From Streptomyces sp. NBC_01244 (GTDB lineage Bacteria > Actinomycetota > Actinomycetes > Streptomycetales > Streptomycetaceae): a stretch of DNA of 64,000 nt. Within the stretch, counting starts at the first letter, position 1; every line of letters begins with the position of its first letter. The stretch is taken from assembly GCF_035987325.1 (NCBI RefSeq), contig NZ_CP108488.1, positions 2,976,001 through 3,040,000 on the forward strand. Direction: 5' to 3'. A program made the position numbers and the translations under genes. This document shows positions 27,105 to 35,112 of the stretch, in pieces. The notes under the pieces were generated by a model. That model did not search any database, was not told where the DNA came from, and saw nothing but the letters and a program-made list of their open reading frames with translations.

Positions 27105-28025
27105 ATGGGTGAAGCGAGCGTGAAGACACTGGATACCCGGACGGACGTCTCGTCACCCCCCGTGACCGAGAGCAAGGACCGCCCGGAGTCGTCCGAGCGC
27201 GCACTGCTCTCCAGGCTGCGCGTCCCCCGGCGACCCCGGATCTGGTTCGAGGTCCTGCTGATCGCGGTCAGCTACTGGACGTACTCGCTGATCCGCAACG
27301 CCGTGCCCGAGCAGAAGGCGGCCGCGCTGGCGAACGCCGACTGGATCTGGAAGGCGGAGCAGGCGCTCGGCATCGCCGTGGAGGAGAAGGTCAACCACGC
27401 CGTCAATTCGGTGACCTGGCTCGTGGTGAGCATGAACTACTACTACGCCACGCTCCACTTCGTCATGACCATCGGCGTGCTGGTCTGGATCTACCGCTTT
27501 CATCCCGGGCGTTACGCGGCCACGCGGCTCGTCCTCTTCGCCACCACGGGCGTGGCCCTGGTCGGCTACTACTTCTACCCGCTCGCGCCGCCCCGGCTGA
27601 TGAACGGGCAGGGTTTGAGCGGGCGGGGCTTCGTCGACACCGTGCTGGTCCACCACACCTGGGGCTCCATGGCCTCGGGCAACCTCAAGCACATGTCGAA
27701 CCAGTACGCGGCCATGCCGTCCATGCACATAGGGTGGTCGCTCTGGTGCGGGCTGACGATCTTCGCGGTCGCCTCCGCCCCCTGGGCCCGGATCCTGGGC
27801 CTGCTCTACCCGACGGCGACACTGATCGTGATCGTGGCGACCGCCAACCACTTCTGGCTCGACGCCGTCGGCGGCATGCTCTGCCTGGCCTTCGGCTACG
27901 CCGTCTCCCGCGCCTGGTACGGGTCCCTCCCGCACCGGCTGCCGCGCCGGCCCGAGGAAACCGGCCGCCATCCGGTGACGGCGGCCGTGCTGAACCACCC
28001 GGCGATGGGCCGCTTCCGGCGCTGA
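27105..28025 (+). CDS. PAP2-type membrane phosphatase/inositolphosphotransferase-like protein
   Basis: The 306-residue integral membrane protein has about six transmembrane helices and the conserved motifs of the PAP2_3 group: YYFYPLAPPRLM near residue 149, AAMPSMHIGWSLW near residue 204 and ATANHFWLDAVGG near residue 246. The histidines in the last two motifs are the expected catalytic pair for removing or transferring a phosphate on a lipid head group. The substrate cannot be read from sequence. It follows malR in the same direction, as in S. coelicolor. GTG 27120 is an alternative start five codons in. Confidence 0.85.
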   Translation: MGEASVKTLDTRTDVSSPPVTESKDRPESSERALLSRLRVPRRPRIWFEVLLIAVSYWTYSLIRNAVPEQKAAALANADWIWKAEQALGIAVEEKVNHAVNSVTWLVVSMNYYYATLHFVMTIGVLVWIYRFHPGRYAATRLVLFATTGVALVGYYFYPLAPPRLMNGQGLSGRGFVDTVLVHHTWGSMASGNLKHMSNQYAAMPSMHIGWSLWCGLTIFAVASAPWARILGLLYPTATLIVIVATANHFWLDAVGGMLCLAFGYAVSRAWYGSLPHRLPRRPEETGRHPVTAAVLNHPAMGRFRR

Positions 28026-28054
28026 GCGCCGGCCCCTCCCGCCCCCGGCCCCGT

Positions 28055-29656
28055 TCACCCCTCCCTGTGGGTGATCCGGCCTCCCGACATGGTGAGCCGG
28101 ACCGGCGCCCCGGCCAGCTCGTCCGCCGGAGCCCGAACCGGGTCCAGGCCGAAGGCGGTCAGATCCGCCCGGAAGCCGGCCTCGATCCGGCCCGCCACCG
28201 CTTCCTCCCCCGCCGCCAGCGCGGCGTGCGAGGTCATGCCCTCCAGGGCCATCAGCCCGCTCAGGGCCGCCCCGGTCCAGGCCCCCGTACCGGCCGAGGC
28301 CGCGCCGCGGGGGTCGCGGGCGGTGGCCAGGACCTGGCGGGCGTCGTAGTGGGCGATGGGCCAGTCCGAGCCCAGGGCGAGCACCGCGCCCGCCTCGCGC
28401 AGGTCCCGGCAGCGCCAGGCGCGGCCGGCCCGCTCCTCCCCCAGCCGCTTGGACCACTCGTCGCTGTGGTCGGCCCGGGTGTACGCGGTGTGCGGCGGCT
28501 GCATCGAGGCGATCACCCCGAGCTCCGCGAACCGCTTCAGCTGGCCGTCCGGGACGGTCTCGATGTGCTCGATCCGGTGCCGCATCCGGCCCCGCGGGCC
28601 CAGGGACTCCACGGTGTCCAGGACGTGGCGGACCGCCGCGTCGCCGATGGCGTGGGTCGCGGTGCGCACCCCGGCCGCGTCGAGGACCCGTACCGCCTCG
28701 GCGTACGCGAGCGGGTCGGGCCAGAAGGCGTCGGTGCCCCGGCCGTGGCAGTCGGCGTGCTCCAGCCAGGCGGTGCCGCCCTCGACGGTGCCGTCCATGA
28801 AGAACTTCACCCCGCCGACCTTCCAGTGGCGGCCCGTGAGCCGCTGGAGCCCGATCAGTTCCTCCAGGTCCTCGCCGGTGGCGCCCGGCATGCACCAGGG
28901 CGAGAGGTTCAGGCGCAGCGGCAGGTCCCCCTCGTACTCGGCGGTCGCGAGCAGGGCGGGGACGTCCCCGTCGCCGAGGTCCATGACGTGTGCGCCGGTC
29001 AGGCCGGTGGCGGCCATGTCGCCGAGCAGCCGGGTGAGGCGTTCGCGGCGCTCGGTGTACGTGGGCTTCGGCGCGAGCGAGCCGACCAGGGCCATGGCGG
29101 CGTGTTCGACGAGGTGGCCGGTGGGCCGCCCGTCGGGGTCGCAGACGATCTCGGAGCGCTGGGCGAAGGCGCGGGCGCCGGTGATCCCTGCGGCGGCCAG
29201 GGCCGCGCCGGAGGCGAGGGCGGAGTGGCCGTCGTAGAGGCGCAGGAAGGCGGGGGCTCCGGCAAGGGCCTCCTCGATCAGGGCCTTGTCTACGGGGCGC
29301 CCGCCGAAGGCGTTGTGGTCGAGGCCGAAGCCGGTGACCCAGCCGCCGGGGCCCCGCTCCGCGGTGCGCAGGGCGGCGCGGAGCTGGTCGAGGTCGGCGA
29401 CGGCGGAGAGGTCGGTGCCTTCTGCCATCTCGATGCCCCAGACGGGGTGGCTGTGGGCGTCGGTGAGGCCGGGGGTGAGGGTGGCGCCGCCGAGATCGAC
29501 GGTCTCGGTGCCGGGGCCGCGCCAGTCGCGGACGTCGGCCTCGTCTCCGACGGCGACGATCTCGCCGCCGAGGACGGCTACCGCGCGGGCCTCGGGGCGG
29601 GCGGGGTCGAGGGTGCGGACGCGGGCTCCGGTGAGGACGGTGTCGGCAGCGGGCAC
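28055..29656 (-). CDS. Amidohydrolase (YtcJ/amidohydrolase_3 type)
   Basis: This 533-residue enzyme belongs to the metal-dependent amidohydrolase superfamily. Visible motifs are DTVLTGARVRTLD at the start, TPGLTDAHSHP (the HxH metal pair), GGVKFFMDGTVEGGTAWL with the bridging lysine region, ATHAIGDAAV, HRIEH and LGSDWPIAHYDAR with the metal aspartate. Family members hydrolyse amide or ester bonds; the substrate is unknown. GTG 29656 is chosen because GGAG lies eight bases before it. The gene overlaps the end of the permease gene by 79 bp in another frame, so the permease probably imports its substrate. Confidence 0.88.
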   Translation of the reverse strand: MPAADTVLTGARVRTLDPARPEARAVAVLGGEIVAVGDEADVRDWRGPGTETVDLGGATLTPGLTDAHSHPVWGIEMAEGTDLSAVADLDQLRAALRTAERGPGGWVTGFGLDHNAFGGRPVDKALIEEALAGAPAFLRLYDGHSALASGAALAAAGITGARAFAQRSEIVCDPDGRPTGHLVEHAAMALVGSLAPKPTYTERRERLTRLLGDMAATGLTGAHVMDLGDGDVPALLATAEYEGDLPLRLNLSPWCMPGATGEDLEELIGLQRLTGRHWKVGGVKFFMDGTVEGGTAWLEHADCHGRGTDAFWPDPLAYAEAVRVLDAAGVRTATHAIGDAAVRHVLDTVESLGPRGRMRHRIEHIETVPDGQLKRFAELGVIASMQPPHTAYTRADHSDEWSKRLGEERAGRAWRCRDLREAGAVLALGSDWPIAHYDARQVLATARDPRGAASAGTGAWTGAALSGLMALEGMTSHAALAAGEEAVAGRIEAGFRADLTAFGLDPVRAPADELAGAPVRLTMSGGRITHREG

Positions 29657-31131
29657 GGCTCTGCTCCTTGGGGGGCTTCGGTTGCGGTCTCTTCGGCGAA
29701 TCGGGCGTAGACCTCGGGCCGTCGGGTCTTCAGGCGCTGGGCGAGTGCGAGCCCGGTGAGGAAGACGGCGGGGACGAGGGCCACGAGGAGGGTGTTGACG
29801 GTGGTGGAGGCCATGGTGAAGAGGGCCACCTTGGAGACGACCAGGCAGATCGCGACGGCCAGCAGCACGGCGGCGGTGACGGGCGCGATCAGGGTCCGCC
29901 AGGGCCCCTCCTCGTGCCGGACGCGGCGGAAGTAGACGGGTACGGCGATGGCGGCGAGCAGCATCAGGGCCATGAGCCCGATCATGCCCGGAGTGTTCAC
30001 CCAGAGCAGGAGCTGCTGGTACGGGTCGGCCCCGGCGAGGGCGAACGCGAGGACGATGACGGCGCCGAGCGCGGTCTGGGCGAGGCCGGCGACGTACGGG
30101 GAACCGTGGCGCGGGTGGATCCGGCCGAGGGCGGCGGGCAGGACGCCCTCCTCGGCGAGGGCGAGCGCGTACCGGTTGATGGCGTTGTGGAAGGCGAGGA
30201 GGGAGGCGATGACGCTGGTGACGATGAAGACGTGCATCAGGTCGGCCGCCCAGGGGCCCACGTAGGTGGTGATGGCGGTGAAGAAGAGGCCGGCGGGGTC
30301 CTCGGCCGCCGCGGCGAGGACTTCCTCGGAGCCGAAGGCCTGGATGACGGTCCACACGATGAAGGCGTAGAACAGGCCGAGGAAGGCGACGGCGATGTAG
30401 GTGGCGCGCGGGATGGTCCGGTCGGGGTCGCGGGCCTCGCGGCGGTAGATGACGGTGGACTCGAAGCCGGTGAACGCGGCGAAGGCGAAGGCCAGGACGG
30501 CGGCGGTGCCGGGGACGAGCACCGCGCCGGGGGCGAACGAGCCGGCGGAGAGTCCGTGGGCGCCGCCCTCGAGGAGGACTCCGCCCGCGAGCAGGACGAG
30601 GATGCCGGTTTCGGCGACGAGCAGGACGCCGAGCAGCTTGGCGCCGAAGTCGATGGAGCGGAAACCGCCGTACCAGATGAGGACGAGGCCGGCGAGGGAG
30701 ACGGGCAGCCAGGGGATGTCGAGGCCGGCGAGGGCCCGCCCGGTGTCGGCGGTGGTGGTGCCGAGGAGCCCGTAGACGCCGATCTCCATGCCGTTGTAGC
30801 CGATGAGGGCGAGCAGGGCGGCGCCGATGCCGACGCGCTTGCCGAGGCCGCGGGCGATGTAGGCGTAGAAGGCGCCGCCACTGCGGACGTGGCGGCTCAT
30901 GGTGGTGAAGCCGACGGCGAAGATCGCGAGGGTGAGGCCGGCGAGGAGGTAGCCGGCGGGGGCGCCGATGCCGCCGAGGAGGATCGCCACGGGGGCGACG
31001 CCGGCCATGACGGTGAGCGGGGCGGCGGCGGAGACGACGAAGAAGGAGATGTCGGCGGTACCGAGCGCGCCGCGGCGCAGGTCGGTACCGGTGCTTGTTC
31101 CGGATCTTGGCGGCTCGGCTGTTTCGGGCAT
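29578..31131 (-). CDS. APC family amino acid/amine permease
   Basis: The 517-residue membrane protein has about 12 transmembrane helices and APC signatures: GALGTADISFFVVSAAAPLTVMAG at the first helix, FAAFTGFESTVIYRREARDPDRTIPRA in the middle, and FHNAINRYALALAEEGVLPAALGRIHPRHGSP later. It should import an amino acid or amine by ion symport. The ATG at 31131 (MPETAEPP) with a GAAGGG motif is preferred over an upstream ATG that would run through the operator. It is the first gene of an operon with the amidohydrolase and is divergent from a TetR regulator. Confidence 0.88.
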   Translation of the reverse strand: MPETAEPPRSGTSTGTDLRRGALGTADISFFVVSAAAPLTVMAGVAPVAILLGGIGAPAGYLLAGLTLAIFAVGFTTMSRHVRSGGAFYAYIARGLGKRVGIGAALLALIGYNGMEIGVYGLLGTTTADTGRALAGLDIPWLPVSLAGLVLIWYGGFRSIDFGAKLLGVLLVAETGILVLLAGGVLLEGGAHGLSAGSFAPGAVLVPGTAAVLAFAFAAFTGFESTVIYRREARDPDRTIPRATYIAVAFLGLFYAFIVWTVIQAFGSEEVLAAAAEDPAGLFFTAITTYVGPWAADLMHVFIVTSVIASLLAFHNAINRYALALAEEGVLPAALGRIHPRHGSPYVAGLAQTALGAVIVLAFALAGADPYQQLLLWVNTPGMIGLMALMLLAAIAVPVYFRRVRHEEGPWRTLIAPVTAAVLLAVAICLVVSKVALFTMASTTVNTLLVALVPAVFLTGLALAQRLKTRRPEVYARFAEETATEAPQGAEPCPLPTPSSPEPASAPSTPPAPRPAR

Positions 31132-31173
31132 GCGGGAGCACCCTTCTGCGAACGGCAGGCTGCGGGGAGGCGA

Positions 31174-31194
31174 AAACCTAAAGGCTTTCGGTTT
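31174..31194. promoter_or_regulatory. Candidate TetR operator between permease and regulator
   Basis: A 21-bp near palindrome (AAACC...AAAG-G-CTTT...GGTTT, 18 of 21 positions symmetric) lies 43 bp before the permease start and 58 bp before the TetR start. A related half-site, AACCGGAGGCT on the minus strand, occurs again around 31205-31216. Its position suggests that the divergent TetR protein binds here to control both directions. Confidence 0.6.
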
Positions 31195-31252
31195 GCGGCA
31201 ATGTAGCCTCCGGTTTTGACGTACGGGAAGACCTGACGGCGGGAGAAATACG

Positions 31253-31885
31253 ATGGCGCGGCCGCGCACCCCACTGCTCGACCGGGAGCGGATCGGCACT
31301 GCCGCCCTGCAACTGCTCGCCGAACAGGGTGAGTTCAGCGTCCCTCAGATCGCCCGGGCGCTCGGGGTGCAGACCGGGTCGCTGTATCACCATGTGGACG
31401 GCCGGGCCGGGGTGATCGAGCTGATCCGCGAACGGGTGTGCGCCGCGATCGACGGGGGCACCCTGTCCGCCCCGGAGCCCTGGGACCGGGCGCTGGAGAC
31501 CTGGGCCCGCTCGTACCGGGCCGCCTTCGCCGCCTATCCGCGGGCCATCCCGCTGCTGATGACCACCCCGGTACGGGCACCCGCGGTGCTCGCGCAGTAC
31601 GAACAGGCCGTGGCCCTCCTGCTCCGGGCCGGCTTCGCCGCGGAGCAGGTGATGCCGCTGCTCACGGGCCTGGAGAACCTCGTCCTGGGCTCGGCCCTGG
31701 ACCTCGCGGCCCCGGACGCCATGTGGGAACCGACCCCGAACACCCCGCTGCTCGCACAGGCCCTGGCCGCACAGGGCCCGGGGCGCGCCGAGGCCGCCTT
31801 CGAGGTGGGCCTGACGGCGTTCCTGGCGTACGCACGGGACCGGCGCGGCGGGGCCGGGGCGGTCGTGGAGGCGGACACGACGTGA
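31253..31885 (+). CDS. TetR family regulator, divergent from the permease operon
   Basis: The 210-residue protein begins MARPRTPLLDRERIGTAALQLL and has the helix-turn-helix SVPQIARALGVQTGSLYHHVDGR at about residues 28-50. The C-terminal half (residues about 75-195) resembles the TetR ligand-binding folds with WARSYRAAFAAYPRAIPLL. Its position 121 bp from the permease start, with a near-palindromic operator between, suggests that it represses itself and the permease-amidohydrolase operon and responds to their substrate. The start follows GGCGGGAG. Confidence 0.9.
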   Translation: MARPRTPLLDRERIGTAALQLLAEQGEFSVPQIARALGVQTGSLYHHVDGRAGVIELIRERVCAAIDGGTLSAPEPWDRALETWARSYRAAFAAYPRAIPLLMTTPVRAPAVLAQYEQAVALLLRAGFAAEQVMPLLTGLENLVLGSALDLAAPDAMWEPTPNTPLLAQALAAQGPGRAEAAFEVGLTAFLAYARDRRGGAGAVVEADTT

Positions 31886-31955
31886 GCGAGTACCCCCGGC
31901 CCAGGTGAGTACGCGTACTCACGCGCCGGGCTCGGCATGATCGGAGACTGTCCGC

Positions 31956-32621
31956 ATGACCCGAACCCATGGCTCCACCAGCACGTTCGCCCGCTCCTCG
32001 CACCGGCCGCTGCTCTCCGTCGCCCTGACGGCCCTCGCCGTGCTGGCACTCGGCGCGTGCGGCACGGCGAAGGCGACCGGCGGCGGAGAGCCCGCCGCGC
32101 CGGCCACGCCGGCCACGCCGGCAGCGGCCGCGAAGCCCATGGGAAGCCTGTCCTCTCCGGTCCTCGCGGAGATACAGCAGCACATCGCGCAGTCGTGCCC
32201 CCTGTCGAGCGCCCCGCCCGTGGGTGCGCCGAGCACTCCCCCGCCGGCACCGCCCGGTGAGGAGCCGGTGGACACGGGCGTCGTGCCGATCGCGCCCACG
32301 GCGGGCCCGGAAGTGGAGCTGAACGGCCGCGACTGGTGCGCGGGCGTCAGCCACGAGCAGCACGTCTACGTGGCCGTCGAGAAGATCGTGGAGCCCACCC
32401 CGGCCAAGGTCAGGGCGGCCCTGAACGCCGTCGGCTACCCGGACGAGCGCATCCACGGCCTCAAGCAGTCCGGTGCGACCACGCACTTCCACCTCGACCT
32501 CCGCGAGAACGGCGGACGGCTCTGCGTGGAGGGTTCGGTGGGTGGTGGCGTGGAGCCCGTCCTGGACAAGTGCGTGGCCCCCTCGACCGGCCCGTTCACG
32601 GCCGGGGGGACCCAGTACTGA
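31956..32621 (+). CDS. Putative secreted lipoprotein, function unknown
   Basis: This 221-residue protein carries a lipoprotein signal (LTALAVLALGAC, modified cysteine at about residue 35) followed by a Pro/Ala-rich spacer. The globular part (about residues 110-221) has four cysteines, in CPLS, DWCAGV, RLCVEG and LDKCV, which probably form two disulfides outside the cell. I recognise no enzyme motif. The protein is likely anchored on the outer face of the membrane. Confidence 0.75.
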   Translation: MTRTHGSTSTFARSSHRPLLSVALTALAVLALGACGTAKATGGGEPAAPATPATPAAAAKPMGSLSSPVLAEIQQHIAQSCPLSSAPPVGAPSTPPPAPPGEEPVDTGVVPIAPTAGPEVELNGRDWCAGVSHEQHVYVAVEKIVEPTPAKVRAALNAVGYPDERIHGLKQSGATTHFHLDLRENGGRLCVEGSVGGGVEPVLDKCVAPSTGPFTAGGTQY

Positions 32622-32731
32622 CGCGGCACTGACCCCCGGAGCGGCCGCGGACACGCGCCGCGCGCCCGGCGGCGGGACAATGGTGGCGACGACGAAAGGA
32701 CGCGTCTGCCGTCGCCGAGAGGCGGGACCTC

Positions 32732-33475
32732 GTGGTGGAGTACATAGCCGTGACCGCTCTGAGCCATGTCGGGCTGGTCCGCGAGCACAACGAGGACAGC
32801 CTGGTCATCGGGCCGTGGACGCTGTGCGGGACCACGACCCGCAGCCCGCAGACACTGCTGTTCCCCCTCGGCAAACCGCTCGTCGTCGCGGTCGCCGACG
32901 GGCTCGGCGGGCAGCCTGCGGGCGAGGTCGCCAGCGAGCTGGTCGTCCGGGAACTCGCACTGCTGGGCCCCACGCTGGACGGCGCCGGGGCCATCGAGGA
33001 CGCGCTGAACCTCTGCAATCGCGCGGTGCACTCCGCGGCCGAAGGCCGTCCGGAGCTGACCTCGATGGGGACCACGGTCGCGGGGACCCTGGTCATGCCG
33101 GATTCGCTGCTGTCGTTCAACGTCGGCGACAGCAAGGTGTTCCACGTGACCGCGGACGGACTGCGCCAGGTCAGCGTGGACGACAGCCCCCCGCCGCTGC
33201 CGGGTCACCGCACGACGTCGGCCGTCACCCAGACCCTCGGCGGGAGCCGCGCCGAGCACGTCCTGACCCCGCACGTGGCGACCTTCCCGCTGTCCACGGG
33301 CGACCGCTACCTGGTGTGCACCGACGGACTGACCGACCCGGTGCCCGACGAGGCCATCGACGAGGTGCTGCGCGTGCACGACGACGGCAAGGCGGCGTTC
33401 GAGCTGTGGCGGGCCGCCATCGAGGCCGGGGGCCCGGACAACATCACGCTCGCGCTGGTGCGCATCGGCGCGTGA
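32732..33475 (+). CDS. PP2C-family serine/threonine protein phosphatase
   Basis: The 247-residue protein shows the metal-binding motifs of PPM/PP2C phosphatases in order: LVREHNEDS near residue 19, VAVADGLGGQPAGE near residue 54, TSMGTTVAGTLV near residue 111, FNVGDSKVF near residue 129, LVCTDGLTDPV near residue 194 and GGPDNITL near residue 233. It should dephosphorylate Ser/Thr on cytosolic proteins. No kinase gene is adjacent. Two GTG codons (32732, 32735) are possible starts behind a GGCGGGA stretch. Confidence 0.92.
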   Translation: MVEYIAVTALSHVGLVREHNEDSLVIGPWTLCGTTTRSPQTLLFPLGKPLVVAVADGLGGQPAGEVASELVVRELALLGPTLDGAGAIEDALNLCNRAVHSAAEGRPELTSMGTTVAGTLVMPDSLLSFNVGDSKVFHVTADGLRQVSVDDSPPPLPGHRTTSAVTQTLGGSRAEHVLTPHVATFPLSTGDRYLVCTDGLTDPVPDEAIDEVLRVHDDGKAAFELWRAAIEAGGPDNITLALVRIGA

Positions 33476-33495
33476 GGTCCCGCCGGCTTCTTGGG

Positions 33496-33550
33496 CCAGG
33501 CCCTGGTTCAGGGCGCCAGGCCCTGGTTCACGGCGCCAGGCCCTGGTTCA
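33496..33550. repeat. 20-bp tandem repeat (three copies) across the HxlR stop codon
   Basis: The 15-base core CCAGGCCCTGGTTCA occurs at 33496-33510, 33516-33530 and 33536-33550, giving a 20-bp period. On the minus strand the copy at 33536-33550 encodes the last residues (NQGLAP) and the next copy supplies the TGA stop. Confidence 0.92.
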
Positions 33551-33941
33551 GTGCCGCGGCCTCGCGCTTCGACTCGTCGTAGGCCTCGCGCGCCCGCTGC
33601 ACCTCTTCCATGCGCACACCGGTCCAGTGCGCGAGGGCGCGGACCCGCTCGGCGGCCTCGCGGCCCAGCGGGGTGAGCGAGTAGTCGACACGGGGCGGAA
33701 TGACGGGCTTGGCGTCGCGGTGCACGAAGCCGTCGCGCTCCAGCGTCTGGAGGGTCTGGGTCAGCATCTTCTCGCTGACCTTGGCGAGCGTTCCGATCTG
33801 CCGGCGCAGTTCGCTGAACCGGTACGAGCGGTCGAGCAGCGCGTCCAGTACGAGGACGCCCCAGCGGCTGGTGACGTGCTCCAGGACGAGCCGGTGCGGG
33901 CACATGCCCTCGGCGAGGGTCCACTTCTCACTTACTGCCAT
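33528..33941 (-). CDS. HxlR family transcriptional regulator
   Basis: This 137-residue winged-helix regulator has the HxlR pattern: an N-terminal CPHRLVLEHVTSRWGVLVLDAL, then YRFSELRRQIGTLAKVSEKMLTQTLQTLERDGFV (about residues 40-74) as recognition helix, and the wing VDYSLTPLGRE. The single Cys at about residue 14 is conserved in redox- or aldehyde-sensing relatives. It is divergent from the NmrA-type reductase gene, with an AGTACC/GGTACT repeat between them, and probably controls both. Its C-terminus and stop lie in a 20-bp tandem repeat, so the tail may vary between strains. Confidence 0.92.
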   Translation of the reverse strand: MAVSEKWTLAEGMCPHRLVLEHVTSRWGVLVLDALLDRSYRFSELRRQIGTLAKVSEKMLTQTLQTLERDGFVHRDAKPVIPPRVDYSLTPLGREAAERVRALAHWTGVRMEEVQRAREAYDESKREAAALNQGLAP

Positions 33942-33944
33942 GCC

Positions 33945-33969
33945 AGTACCTTACTTCAAAGTGGGTACT
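33945..33969. promoter_or_regulatory. Candidate HxlR operator
   Basis: Outer arms AGTACC (33945-33950) and GGTACT (33964-33969) flank an ACTT-c-AAAGT centre. The element lies 3 bases before the HxlR start and about 80 bp before the divergent reductase gene, a typical place for HxlR autoregulation. Confidence 0.6.
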
Positions 33970-34050
33970 GCCGTTTCGATAGTGCCCACCGTACGGTGAG
34001 TACACAGCCCGGAAACGGGGAGCAAGGCCCAGACCAGGAGTGAACCCGCC

Positions 34051-34926
34051 ATGAGCATCGTCGTCACCGGAGCCACCGGAGCCCTCGGCCGTCTCGTCAT
34101 CGACGAACTGCTCGCCCGGGGCGTCCCCGCCGCCGAGATCGCCGCCGTCGTCCGCGACAAGGAGAAGGCCGCCCCGCTGTCCGCCCTGGGCGTCGAGCTG
34201 CGCATCGCCGACTACAGCGCGCCCGGGACCCTCGCCGGGGCCTTCCGGTCCGGCGACCGGGTCCTGATGATCTCCGGCAGCGAGGTCGGGCAGCGGGTGG
34301 CCCAGCACTCCGCCGTGATCGACGCGGCGAAGGCGGCCGGGGTGGCGCAGTTCGCGTACACCGGCGTCCTGGGCGGGCCCGACGCGGACTTCGACCTGGC
34401 CGCCGAGCACCGGGCGACCGAGGAGCTGATCCTCACCTCGGGCCTGCCGTACACCTTCCTGCGCAACGGCTGGTACACCGAGAACTACACGGGCAACCTG
34501 GCGCCGGTGCTCGCGCACGGTGCGGTCCTCTCCAACGCGGGCGAGGGCCGGGTGGCCTCGGCGGCGCGGGCCGACTACGCGGCGGCGGCCGCGGCCGTGC
34601 TGACCGGGGAGGGCCACCTCGGCCGGGCGTACGAGCTGAGCGGCGACGTGGCCTGGTCCTTCGCGGAGTACGCGGCGGCGGTGGCGCAGACCACCGGCCG
34701 GGAGATCGCGTACCACGCCGTGACCCCCGAGGCCCACCACGCGGTCCTCACCGGCGCGGGAGTCCCGGCGCCGTTCGCCGCGATCCTGGTCGACGTGGAC
34801 CTCGCCATCGAGCGCGGCCGGCTGGCCGGCACCTCCGGCGACCTGTCCCGTCTGATCGGCCGCCCCACGACGCCGCTGGCGCAGACGGTCGCGGAGGCCG
34901 TGACCTCGGCACGCAGCGCCGGCTGA
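34051..34926 (+). CDS. NmrA/QorB-type NAD(P)H-dependent reductase
   Basis: The 291-residue protein starts with a Rossmann dinucleotide-binding loop, IVVTGATGALGRLVIDELL, and is an atypical short-chain dehydrogenase of the NmrA/QorB group. FAYTGVLGGPDADFDLAAEHRATEELI and LPYTFLRNGWYTENY are family hallmarks; the usual YxxxK pair is replaced by the less strict pattern of this group. It may act as an NAD(P)H quinone reductase. Divergence from an HxlR regulator is a frequent arrangement for such stress-response reductases. The start follows CAGGAG. Confidence 0.9.
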   Translation: MSIVVTGATGALGRLVIDELLARGVPAAEIAAVVRDKEKAAPLSALGVELRIADYSAPGTLAGAFRSGDRVLMISGSEVGQRVAQHSAVIDAAKAAGVAQFAYTGVLGGPDADFDLAAEHRATEELILTSGLPYTFLRNGWYTENYTGNLAPVLAHGAVLSNAGEGRVASAARADYAAAAAAVLTGEGHLGRAYELSGDVAWSFAEYAAAVAQTTGREIAYHAVTPEAHHAVLTGAGVPAPFAAILVDVDLAIERGRLAGTSGDLSRLIGRPTTPLAQTVAEAVTSARSAG

Positions 34927-34957
34927 AATCCGCGAGACGCAACGACTCGCCTCGCAG

Positions 34958-34963
34958 TACCCT
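34958..34963 (+). promoter_or_regulatory. Possible -10 box of the ABC-F leader transcript
   Basis: TACCCT lies so that transcription would start at or next to the A of the leader ATG at 34970, which has no ribosome-binding site. No convincing -35 is visible. Confidence 0.4.
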
Positions 34964-34969
34964 GGCCCC

Positions 34970-35002
34970 ATGGGTTCGTACTCGTACTACTTCTTCCGCT
35001 GA
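34970..35002 (+). CDS. Leader peptide MGSYSYYFFR upstream of the ABC-F gene
   Basis: This tiny reading frame has ATG, nine codons and TGA, and encodes MGSYSYYFFR: three tyrosines, two phenylalanines and a final arginine. It ends 110 bases before the ABC-F start and is followed after 12 bases by a strong hairpin. The aromatic-rich composition and position fit a ribosome-stalling leader peptide that couples antibiotic sensing to ABC-F expression, as known for several resistance genes. No ribosome-binding site is present, so translation may be leaderless. The function is inferred; the reading frame and hairpin are seen directly. Confidence 0.6.
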   Translation: MGSYSYYFFR

Positions 35003-35014
35003 TCGGCGGCGCGG

Positions 35015-35047
35015 ACGCGGCGTGAGGGCATTGCCCCTCCGCCGCGT
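35015..35047 (+). promoter_or_regulatory. Attenuator-like hairpin between leader peptide and ABC-F gene
   Basis: ACGCGGCG (35015-35022) pairs with CGCCGCGT (35040-35047), and inside it GAGGGC (35024-35029) pairs with GCCCCTC (35033-35039) with one bulged base. No U tract follows. The GGCGGCG just after the leader stop (35005-35011) could compete for the right arm, which would allow two alternative folds. Confidence 0.6.
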
Positions 35048-35112
35048 GCCCGCGCTGCCCGCACCCAGAAGGAGAACGTGGCGGAAGACCGAGTACCCCG
35101 AGGGGATCCCCC

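Noticed and set aside
35079..35112. GTG with AGAAGGAG before the ABC-F gene as an alternative start or second leader
   Set aside because: It is out of frame with the ABC-F protein and opens a long shadow frame. A role as an extra leader is possible but unsupported.
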